A stretch of DNA of 11,914 nt from Bacteroidota bacterium. Lineage in GTDB: Bacteria; Bacteroidota; Bacteroidia; Bacteroidales; UBA1556. Position numbers and translations under genes: made by a program. Within the stretch, counting starts at the first letter, position 1. Each line of letters begins with the position of its first letter. The notes under the pieces were generated by a model. That model saw only the letters and a program-made list of their open reading frames with translations. It was not told the origin of the DNA and made no database searches. This document shows positions 1 through 5,821 of the stretch, piece by piece. The stretch covers positions 1-11,914 of the forward strand of contig QMPB01000081.1 of NCBI GenBank assembly GCA_003648395.1. Direction: 5' to 3'.

Positions 1-4
1 CACA

Positions 5-30
5 GCTGGCGCAGATTTGTAATCTGTGCC
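5..30 (+). repeat. REP-like imperfect palindrome, copy 1
   Basis: Positions 8-17 pair with 21-30 around a TGT loop, giving a 10-position stem with one G/T mismatch (11 against 27). The block 5-29 recurs in inverted orientation at 124-148 with 23 of 25 matches. The two differences (13 and 25) face each other in the stem, A-T here and G-C in the other copy, so pairing is kept. Small palindromes in inverted pairs are typical of REP/BIME elements mobilised by IS200-like RAYT transposases. No transposase gene lies in the window, so that link is inference. Confidence 0.7.
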
Positions 31-123
31 TTATTTTTATTAGTTAATATCCACACTATGATTGAATTATCCTTAGCTTAAAACGATGCCAAAGTAAAAC
101 TGCTTACAGATTATTCAGCAAAT

Positions 124-148
124 GCACGGATTACAAATCCGCGCCAGC
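124..148 (-). repeat. REP-like imperfect palindrome, copy 2 (inverted)
   Basis: This is the inverted partner of the element at 5-30. Positions 124-132 pair with 136-144 around an ACA loop, with one mismatch at the position equivalent to the mismatch in copy 1. The 93 bp between the copies (31-123) is plain AT-rich sequence without an ORF. The pair could form one long cruciform or two separate hairpins. Confidence 0.7.
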
Positions 149-154
149 CCTGGA

Positions 155-218
155 GAGGATTTGGAAATGTGAGGATTTGGAAATGTGAAAATGTGGAGAT
201 TTGAGGATGTGGAGATTA
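155..218 (+). repeat. Tandem 8-bp repeat, purine-rich family (8 units)
   Basis: Eight consecutive octamers lie in one register with no insertion or deletion: GAGGATTT, GGAAATGT, GAGGATTT, GGAAATGT, GAAAATGT, GGAGATTT, GAGGATGT, GGAGATTA. The first four form a duplicated 16-mer. The plus strand is purine-rich with no cytosine. The array follows the second REP-like palindrome after 6 bp and is separated by 14 bp from a second octamer array of unrelated sequence. Confidence 0.75.
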
Positions 219-232
219 CAATAAATACAATT

Positions 233-416
233 ATACCATTGAACCATTATACCATTGAACCATTATACCATTAAACCATTAAACCATTATACCATTATAC
301 CATTAAATAATTAAACCATTATACCATTAAACCATTAAATAATTAAACCATTAAACCATTATACCATTGAACCATTGAACCATTAAACCATTATACCATT
401 ACACCATTACACCATT
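233..416 (+). repeat. Tandem 8-bp repeat, NNACCATT family (23 units)
   Basis: Twenty-three contiguous octamers keep perfect 8-bp register over 184 bp. Counts are 8 ATACCATT, 7 AAACCATT, 4 GAACCATT, 2 ACACCATT and 2 AAATAATT. Variation is confined to unit positions 1-2, plus positions 4-5 in the two AAATAATT units. The last unit runs into the stop codon of the minus-strand thioesterase gene (TAA at 417-415), so the array begins at the exact 3' end of that gene. It is not a CRISPR: there are no spacers. Confidence 0.9.
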
Positions 417-933
417 ATAAATCTACCTGTTCTCTAAGTTCTTTATGAAACCCATTTTTACTAATCTTTTCGTCAGGAATAATTATAAACAAACCAGTGC
501 CTCTAGAATAAACGATATTATTTTCATCTTTAAGTTCCGATTTAACCCATACTTTACGACCGTCAACCTTTTCTATCCATGTTTCTATGGTGCAAACTTG
601 TAGTAGTTTAAGCATCTTTACATATTCCACTTTTATACTTGCTGAAACTACAGATTTATCTGCTACCCATGCAGCAAGGCCCATTGTCTCATCGAGTACA
701 GCAGCTTGACTTCCTCCATGTGCATGAAAAGGAGGGCCTTGCGCCATTACGCCAAAAAATACTTTGGCAAAAAATCTTTTATCACTTTTGCGGATAAAAT
801 ACTTTACTCGGAGTCGGTTCTTATCAGTATCTCCACCTACGTATGAGCGACCAATACCATATTGTTTAGGAAATATTATCTCTTTGAAACCTTCTGGGGC
901 TTCCATCTTTTGATCTATCTGTGTATCAGTCAT
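415..933 (-). CDS. Hotdog-fold thioesterase (PaaI/4HBT-like)
   Basis: This 172-residue protein probably hydrolyses an acyl-CoA or related thioester in the cytoplasm; the substrate cannot be told. The signature is the run HAHGG (residues 70-74) followed by D81-E82. This is the HGG...DE arrangement of 4HBT/PaaI hotdog enzymes, where the turn starts the central helix and the acidic residue is catalytic. There is no signal peptide or membrane segment. The length suits a single hotdog domain plus a roughly 30-residue N-terminal extension. The ATG (933-931) lies inside the end of the upstream membrane-protein gene, an 8-bp overlap that suggests translational coupling. The stop codon touches the octamer array at 233-416, and no hairpin terminator is visible after it. 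The family call is firm; the pathway is unknown. Confidence 0.82.
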   Translation of the reverse strand: MTDTQIDQKMEAPEGFKEIIFPKQYGIGRSYVGGDTDKNRLRVKYFIRKSDKRFFAKVFFGVMAQGPPFHAHGGSQAAVLDETMGLAAWVADKSVVSASIKVEYVKMLKLLQVCTIETWIEKVDGRKVWVKSELKDENNIVYSRGTGLFIIIPDEKISKNGFHKELREQVDL

Positions 934-1405
934 TATTATCGTTAAAATTTATGCTTTTAGCAAAAAATAGTATTTCTTGTACCACCTCTTCATCCTCTTC
1001 TGTATTATAACTAATGCCAAAAGACTTGCTCAAAAACTTCATTTGCTTATTAAAATAGTGTTTCTTTTCTAGACTATATATCTTTTTGTTTTGTATTAGA
1101 TAAAGAGATAATAGTAAAAGGAGAGACTTATCTATCTTGTGAAATTTATCATATAGAATATTATAATGTTTTATTACTTTCGATTTCTTAAATATAGTAA
1201 TCATTGTTAGCGATGAAGAAAAAATAGCAAAAGTGATTGATAAGATAAAAGCTCGAAAAAGTGCTGACAAAATACCTTCTGAATCATTTAACACAAAATA
1301 TGCAAATAGAAATGTAAGTGCAGCATATGGTATAATTGTTAGCATAGAAAGCCTTAGAATATAAGTCCTTCTTGCTATATTATATAACTGCTCTATTGAT
1401 TTCAT
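926..1405 (-). CDS. Small membrane protein, function unknown (2 TM segments)
   Basis: I do not recognise this 159-residue protein. Two hydrophobic stretches, about residues 19-39 and 46-71, form a transmembrane hairpin. The remaining roughly 85 residues are lysine-rich in the middle (about 73-125) and acidic near the C-terminus (TEEDEEVVQE), and look cytoplasmic. There is no signal-peptide cleavage site. The start is an ATG, and the next gene, a hotdog thioesterase, overlaps its last codons by 8 bp in the -1 relation (ATGACTGA contains both start and stop). The two are therefore probably made together, perhaps with the membrane protein tethering or assisting the enzyme, which is inference only. 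No good -7 box was found directly upstream. Confidence 0.6.
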   Translation of the reverse strand: MKSIEQLYNIARRTYILRLSMLTIIPYAALTFLFAYFVLNDSEGILSALFRAFILSITFAIFSSSLTMITIFKKSKVIKHYNILYDKFHKIDKSLLLLLSLYLIQNKKIYSLEKKHYFNKQMKFLSKSFGISYNTEEDEEVVQEILFFAKSINFNDNND

Positions 1406-1901
1406 TTTGTTGTAAAATTAGAAAAGTAAAAGTACTAAAAAAAAGCACCCTATGTTTGACATTATGCACAGAAATGTATTAATATTTTGAAACAAATATC
1501 TTCTAATTAGCGGTTTTTTATTAAAATATATATTGAAATTAGTGTAAATTTGTATTTGAAATTTAATCTTTAACCAAGCAGAATTTCACTTGTTTTAAAG
1601 AATGCTAAACCGAGTTTTTTGTTCTAAAGGCAGTGCCAATGAATAACTAACCGATGGGTATAAGAGGAAACAATTATGCCTCCCGATTTTCATTATATAC
1701 TATAATGGAATGAATTGGAAAGGGGTAAGCACGAAATATCTTAAAATTATTTATAAGCATTCTTGCTTTTTATGATTTTTCAAAGTTTCAAGCTCCCAAT
1801 TTATTATTACTAAGCAAGCAAATATTTACCTAGTAAGCTAAGTAATAAAACATAAGGATTAGCTCTGAAACTTTGAAATACTGCGCTTAAAAAATCATTT
1901 T
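1406..1901. other. 496-bp intergenic region between divergent genes
   Basis: No gene is supported here; the longest plus-strand starts give only 14-19 codon peptides. The region must hold the promoters for the membrane-protein/thioesterase pair (minus) and the TonB receptor (plus). TAnnTTTG matches occur on the plus strand at 1451-1458 and 1545-1552, but without a convincing -33 TTTG partner, and at this base composition such matches arise by chance about once per 1.5 kb per strand. The right end carries a nested inverted repeat, listed separately. I compared 1600-1740 by eye with cobalamin, TPP and SAM riboswitch signatures and found no match. Confidence 0.5.
1778..1878 (+). promoter_or_regulatory. 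Nested inverted repeats in the TonB-receptor leader
   Basis: The outer stem pairs TTTCAAAGTTTCA (1778-1790) perfectly with 1866-1878 over 13 bp. It continues with AGCT/AGCT (1791-1794 with 1861-1864) across one bulged C. Inside it, 1804-1815 pairs with 1837-1848 at 11 of 12 positions. The element ends 23 nt before the receptor ATG. The 3' outer arm includes AAACTTTG (1868-1875), one base off the TAnnTTTG promoter consensus, so the dyad may be RNA structure, a protein site over a promoter, or the remnant of a small inverted-repeat element. Confidence 0.55.
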
Positions 1902-4160
1902 ATGCGTATTTTTATTTTTACATTTTTATTAATTTTACTGGCCTCACTTTCTCATGCACAGAGTGTAAGAGGTATTGTGCTTAATGATGATAATAAGCCC
2001 TTAATTGGCGCTCATATCAAATGCGATTCGCTAAATATATATGCTATTACTAATGGCAATGGTGAGTTTGGACTTAGTCTTAATGGTTATGTTAGTTGTT
2101 CTGTCACTGTTAGTTATATGGGTTTTAAGACTAGACATATACCATTTGAAATTAGAAATAGCGATGTCCAACTTGGAAATATTATATTGGAAGAAATTCA
2201 GTTTACAACTGAGGAAGTAAGTATTATTGGTTCTCGTAGTGAGAATAATATAATGAATGTGCCTGCTGATATTTCTGTTGTTTCTCTAAAGAAAATGAAC
2301 CTTATTCCTTCTGATAAAATAGATCAAAATCTTAAGTTTATTTCTGGGGTTTATGTTGATAGACCTTATGGTATTTTTGGAAAATCTGTTGTTGGGCTAC
2401 GTTCTATAGTAGGCTCAGAGCCTGGCCGACAGCTTACTCTTATTGAAGGTGTGCCAATCAATAAATCAGATGGCGGTGGTACAAACTGGAATAGAATTAT
2501 TGAGTCAGATTTTGAAAGAATAGAGGTTCTTAAGGGGCCTGGAGCTGCACTTTATGGAAATAATGCAATGGGTGGAGCAATAAACCTAGTTCATAAAAAA
2601 CCTATTAAAGAAGGTGTACAAGGAAATATATCTAGCTCTTATTCTACTTATAATACTCTAAATGCTGATATTAGTTTGCAGCATAAACTTAGCGAAGGAG
2701 AGCAGTCTTTTTATTATACATTTGCGGCCAAAGGTCTGAAGAGCGATGGTTATATTACAGTGCCAGACTCTATTAGGGATGAAACTGATACTGCTGTTTT
2801 TATTGAAGAATATGGTGCAAATGCAAGAGTTGGTTATATGCTAAATGCAAATGCTTATATCGAAATGGAGTATAATTATTATGATGAGAATAGGGGGCAA
2901 GGGACTAAAATTCTTTTGGAGAATGGAGCTGTTGCTCTTTATAAAACTCATTTTGCAAAGCTTAATTATCATAACCATAAAAGTAAGCTTAAGTATGATA
3001 TTAATGCCTTTTTTCAAATAGAGAACTATGGACGTGATATTGAAAAACTTAAAAAGGGTAATTATACTCATATAAAAGTTAATTCACATCGTGAGGATTT
3101 TGGTGCCTTAGCTATTTTTAGATATAAAATATCCAACCATAGTTTAAGTTTCGGTACTGATTATCGCTCGGGAAGAGTGTATGGCGTTGATGCATATCAA
3201 ACTAGTACCGACAAAGTTATAAATCAAGGCAAGATGGATAATGTAAATATATATGCCAGTGATAATTGGCAAATTACTAATAAGTTGAAGGCTATATTGG
3301 GATTACATTTTGCTTCTATTAGTTTTTATGATGGCTCGTTCTCACTTGAAGATCCAACTCAAGAAACAGATTTTATGAAGGGATTTGTTGGTGAGTTGGA
3401 ATCAAAGCAATGGACAGGTTTTAGTCCTAGATTATCATTACAATACGATTTTAGTTCTACCATGAATATATATACTGTGCTTTCGCATGGCTATAGAGCG
3501 CCTTCGCTAGATGATTTAACACGCTATGGTTTTATTAGTATTGGTTTTAAAAATGCTAGTCCAAATCTTAAGCCTGAGCAGATTGATAATGTAGAAATAG
3601 GATATAGAATGCAGCGAAATAGATGGGCTCTGCAATCCAATATTAATTATGCACTTGGTCATGACTATATGTATTATGTTGCTACTGGAAACAAGCTTTT
3701 TGGACGAAAGATGATTTATAATAAAGAGAATGTAACTTCAGTACAATTATATAGTTTGGAATTGGATGTGGATTATAGTATTACCAAGAAAGCCACCTTA
3801 AATATTAACTATACTATTAATGGCTCAAAAATAAGTGAGTTTGTTGAACGACCTGAATTAGAGGGTAATATACTTGCTTATGTGCCTCAGGATATTGTTA
3901 ATTTATCGATATTTCAGTATTTTAATAAATTATCTTATAGCTTTAATGTTCATTACCAAGGGAAGATGTATATCGATGATATTAACGAATTTGAAATACA
4001 GCCTTTAGTAGCCCTAGACGTGGCGCTTAATTACAAAATTTATAAAGGGCTAGAAGTGAAACTAAGTGCACAAAATATTCTTGACGAACAGCATATGGTT
4101 AGTTCCGATCAAATGTCTTTAGGAAGATATTTAACAGCTGGAATTAGCTATGTTTTCTAG
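1902..4160 (+). CDS. TonB-dependent outer-membrane receptor
   Basis: This 752-residue outer-membrane receptor imports a ligand using energy passed by TonB-ExbB-ExbD. Residues 1-20 form a signal peptide ending SHAQ. A carboxypeptidase-regulatory-like domain covers about 21-100 (VRGIVLNDDNKPLIGAHI, then SYMGFKT). EEVSIIGSR at 104-112 is the TonB-box region. The plug covers about 115-230, with RIEVLKGPGAALYGNNAMGG at 206-225 as its signature. The rest is beta-barrel, including LSHGYRAPSLDDL and LKPEQIDNVEIGYR, ending in an aromatic C-terminus (SYVF). The size and the lack of a SusD neighbour favour the siderophore, heme, metal or cobalamin type over a SusC glycan transporter. The ligand is not deducible. 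The gene stands alone on the plus strand, with a structured leader upstream and a strong terminator 7 bp downstream. Confidence 0.93.
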   Translation: MRIFIFTFLLILLASLSHAQSVRGIVLNDDNKPLIGAHIKCDSLNIYAITNGNGEFGLSLNGYVSCSVTVSYMGFKTRHIPFEIRNSDVQLGNIILEEIQFTTEEVSIIGSRSENNIMNVPADISVVSLKKMNLIPSDKIDQNLKFISGVYVDRPYGIFGKSVVGLRSIVGSEPGRQLTLIEGVPINKSDGGGTNWNRIIESDFERIEVLKGPGAALYGNNAMGGAINLVHKKPIKEGVQGNISSSYSTYNTLNADISLQHKLSEGEQSFYYTFAAKGLKSDGYITVPDSIRDETDTAVFIEEYGANARVGYMLNANAYIEMEYNYYDENRGQGTKILLENGAVALYKTHFAKLNYHNHKSKLKYDINAFFQIENYGRDIEKLKKGNYTHIKVNSHREDFGALAIFRYKISNHSLSFGTDYRSGRVYGVDAYQTSTDKVINQGKMDNVNIYASDNWQITNKLKAILGLHFASISFYDGSFSLEDPTQETDFMKGFVGELESKQWTGFSPRLSLQYDFSSTMNIYTVLSHGYRAPSLDDLTRYGFISIGFKNASPNLKPEQIDNVEIGYRMQRNRWALQSNINYALGHDYMYYVATGNKLFGRKMIYNKENVTSVQLYSLELDVDYSITKKATLNINYTINGSKISEFVERPELEGNILAYVPQDIVNLSIFQYFNKLSYSFNVHYQGKMYIDDINEFEIQPLVALDVALNYKIYKGLEVKLSAQNILDEQHMVSSDQMSLGRYLTAGISYVF

Positions 4161-4167
4161 ATTATTT

Positions 4168-4208
4168 AAAGCAAAAAGCCATTGAATTATTCAATGGCTT
4201 TTTGCTTT
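4168..4208. terminator. Bidirectional intrinsic terminator between the TonB receptor and rex
   Basis: A perfect 19-bp stem (4168-4186 with 4190-4208) closes a 3-nt TTA loop. The inner stem contains GCCATTG/CAATGGC, and its outer part is A-rich on the left and T-rich on the right, so each strand has its own terminal U-tract. It lies 7 bp after the receptor stop and 19 bp from the rex stop, serving both convergent genes. Confidence 0.92.
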
Positions 4209-4227
4209 TGTAAATTTTAAAATGCTA

Positions 4228-4863
4228 TTAAAGCAGTTTTGCATTCTTTGGTTTTGAGAAATAAGCAACTTTTTCTAATGTAGTAATTACATCATATTCT
4301 TCAAGGAAAGTGCCATCAAGCTTAAGCGAAACTGGCGTAAAATTAATAATACCAACGATGCCAGCATCCTTCATCATAGTACTAACTTCTTTTGCAAATT
4401 CTGGTGGTACAGTAAGTATACCTATTGTAATTCCTTCTCTTTTTACAATTTTCTTTAGGTTTTCGATACTATAACATACAGTTCCAGAATATGAAGTGCC
4501 AATTTTATCTGGATTATTATCAAAAACAGCACTTAAGTTTAGCTTAGTATTACTGCCAGTTAAATAATCAAGTAGGGCTTGTCCCAGCTTTCCAATTCCA
4601 ACAATTGCAACATTCTGAACTGAAGATGAGCAGTCAATAATTTCACTTATAAGTTTAATAAGATTATCAATACTGTATCCTTTTCTTAATGTTCCGGTAT
4701 GCCCAATCAACATAATATCTCTACGAACCTGTACGGGTGTTATATGAAGTAGTTTTGCTAGCTCGTGAGAATAAATATGGTCAGTACCATTATCTAACTC
4801 TCTTTGTAACACTCTTCTATATTTGCTAAGTCTTTCGACCGTTCTTTCTGGTAATAGTTTCAT
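4228..4863 (-). CDS. rex: Redox-sensing transcriptional repressor Rex
   Basis: Rex senses the NADH/NAD+ ratio. The dimer binds DNA when NADH is low and releases it when NADH rises, derepressing fermentation and respiratory genes. The N-terminal winged helix (about residues 1-80) has the family pattern LPERTVERLSKYRRVL and VQVRRDIMLIG with a following GY wing. The Rossmann domain has GIGKLG, then AVFDNNPDKIG, TVPPEFAKEV and AGIVGIINFTPV, all in Rex order. I start at the ATG 4863-4861 (211 aa). An in-frame TTG at 4875 would add four residues, but MKLLPERT is the usual Rex N-terminus and the TTG lies in a palindrome. The gene is monocistronic, ends at a shared terminator and has a TAnnTTTG box 70 bp upstream. 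A dyad further upstream may be its own operator. Confidence 0.93.
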   Translation of the reverse strand: MKLLPERTVERLSKYRRVLQRELDNGTDHIYSHELAKLLHITPVQVRRDIMLIGHTGTLRKGYSIDNLIKLISEIIDCSSSVQNVAIVGIGKLGQALLDYLTGSNTKLNLSAVFDNNPDKIGTSYSGTVCYSIENLKKIVKREGITIGILTVPPEFAKEVSTMMKDAGIVGIINFTPVSLKLDGTFLEEYDVITTLEKVAYFSKPKNAKLL

Positions 4864-4896
4864 TTGTTTAAACAATTAAATAAGTGAAATAAATGA

Positions 4897-4917
4897 CTAA
4901 ATATGAACCATATTTAG
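4897..4917. promoter_or_regulatory. Perfect dyad in the rex leader
   Basis: CTAAATATG (4897-4905) and CATATTTAG (4909-4917) are exact reverse complements around a 3-nt centre. The dyad lies between the predicted rex -7 box and its ATG, about 33 bp before the start. It would form a 9-bp hairpin early in the mRNA, or act as a DNA-binding site. It does not match the Rex operator consensus. Confidence 0.45.
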
Positions 4918-4932
4918 AATAATCTAATGTCG

Positions 4933-4940
4933 CAAAGATA
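4933..4940 (-). promoter_or_regulatory. Bacteroidota -7 promoter box upstream of rex
   Basis: The minus strand reads TATCTTTG, a full match to TAnnTTTG. It predicts transcription starting near 4929 and a leader of about 66 nt. I see no clear TTTG at the -33 position. Confidence 0.5.
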
Positions 4941-4973
4941 AAGAAAATTATTTTAATGTGATTTTTGTAACAG

Positions 4974-4990
4974 TTGTTATTTAATAACAA
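4974..4990. promoter_or_regulatory. 17-bp palindrome, candidate operator upstream of rex
   Basis: TTGTTATTTAATAACAA is a perfect dyad (8 bp + 1 + 8 bp). It resembles the Rex operator TTGTTAAnnnnTTAACAA, with the same TTGTTA and TAACAA ends, but is 17 rather than 18 bp, so half-site spacing is one base short. It is centred about 53 bp upstream of the predicted rex start. The sequence TTTTTGTAACA just beside it (4962-4972) recurs exactly at 5041-5051, where TTGTAACATTAACAA makes a weaker dyad. Autoregulation is inference. Confidence 0.4.
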
Positions 4991-5113
4991 TGAAATGAAT
5001 ATTTGTCAGCTTTAATTGATACAGATAAGTCTTTTTGTTTTTTTTGTAACATTAACAAATAGTGCCTTAGTAAAGCGGATTTGTATTTTTTGCAAGGGAA
5101 GATTATTATATTT

Positions 5114-5809
5114 CTAGTAACGAAGTTCTCTAATTATGTAATTTGCTCCTAATCTAAACATTAAGGCTCTGCTACTGTATGTATTTTTATCACTTTTGAA
5201 CCACGAATTAATAGAATAATCGAATTGAGAAGAAACTGAGATGGTAAAATTTTCACCAATAGGGAAATCAATTCCTAATCCACCAAAAAATCCAAAGCTG
5301 AATTTATTGAATATATCTGAAGCGTCATTATTTAGAATGTTGTGTACAACTGTTGGAGGATTATTTATAAGGTAATTAATATCTAAATATCCATCAACTT
5401 GTGATTTTAGTAATATGGATAATGAAGGGCCTACTTGTGCGTAATACCTAATCTTATTACCATAAACAAACTCAGGAAAAGCTTTCAAATATAAGTTATC
5501 AAGCTTATAATCCGCTGACTTATAGATAGATGTTTTAGTAGATTCCCAACTTTCATTTATGTGAAGATTGTGTTGTTGATACGATATAGAAGAAGCAAAA
5601 TTTATAATACCTGGCCATCTCCTTTTATAGATAAGCTCAAATTCCATGGCAGGCTTAGCTTGGTAATTTATTGTAGAATTCTGATTTGATTCGCCTTGTT
5701 TTATCTTATAATAAGAATTTCCATAACCAATATTAAATCCAATATGTTGTTGGGCGATGGATGAAAGTCCAAGGATTAAAAATGCGAATATTATGTATAA
5801 AGTTTGCAT
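5114..5809 (-). CDS. Outer-membrane beta-barrel protein (PorT-like family)
   Basis: This 231-residue exported protein has a signal peptide at about residues 1-19 (hydrophobic core IIFAFLILGL, cleavage before QQ). It then shows alternating beta-strand sequence rich in Y, F, G and N, for example HIGFNIGYGNSYY, YYAQVGPSLSI and FGFFGGLGIDFPIG. It ends in strands typical of the small OMP_b-brl barrels of Bacteroidota. No catalytic motif is present and the specific role is unknown. The ATG lies 12 bp after the stop of the LolC/E-like permease gene, so the two are almost certainly co-transcribed; a link to lipoprotein or envelope sorting is plausible but unproven. No hairpin terminator is visible in the 250 bp before rex. 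Confidence 0.75.
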   Translation of the reverse strand: MQTLYIIFAFLILGLSSIAQQHIGFNIGYGNSYYKIKQGESNQNSTINYQAKPAMEFELIYKRRWPGIINFASSISYQQHNLHINESWESTKTSIYKSADYKLDNLYLKAFPEFVYGNKIRYYAQVGPSLSILLKSQVDGYLDINYLINNPPTVVHNILNNDASDIFNKFSFGFFGGLGIDFPIGENFTISVSSQFDYSINSWFKSDKNTYSSRALMFRLGANYIIRELRY

Positions 5810-5821
5810 AGAGTTTTTTTA

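Noticed and set aside
233..416. CRISPR array
   Set aside because: The units are contiguous 8-mers with no unique spacers and no cas genes nearby.
1451..1552. TAnnTTTG boxes at 1451-1458 and 1545-1552 as receptor promoters
   Set aside because: They are 350-450 bp from the start and lack a -33 partner; such matches are expected by chance in AT-rich DNA of this length.
1600..1740. Riboswitch or short leader peptide upstream of the TonB receptor
   Set aside because: No cobalamin, TPP or SAM signature could be found by eye. The short frames (14 and 19 codons) have no supporting features.
2841..3071. Minus-strand 76-codon frame
   Set aside because: It is antisense to the TonB-receptor barrel and has only low-complexity hydrophobic content.
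1902..4160. SusC-type glycan transporter
   Set aside because: At 752 residues it is shorter than typical SusC proteins (about 1000), and no SusD gene follows.
4864..4875. TTGTTTAAACAA as a Rex operator
   Set aside because: The half-site spacing is 6 bp shorter than the known 18-bp Rex site, so it is only a palindrome of unknown role.
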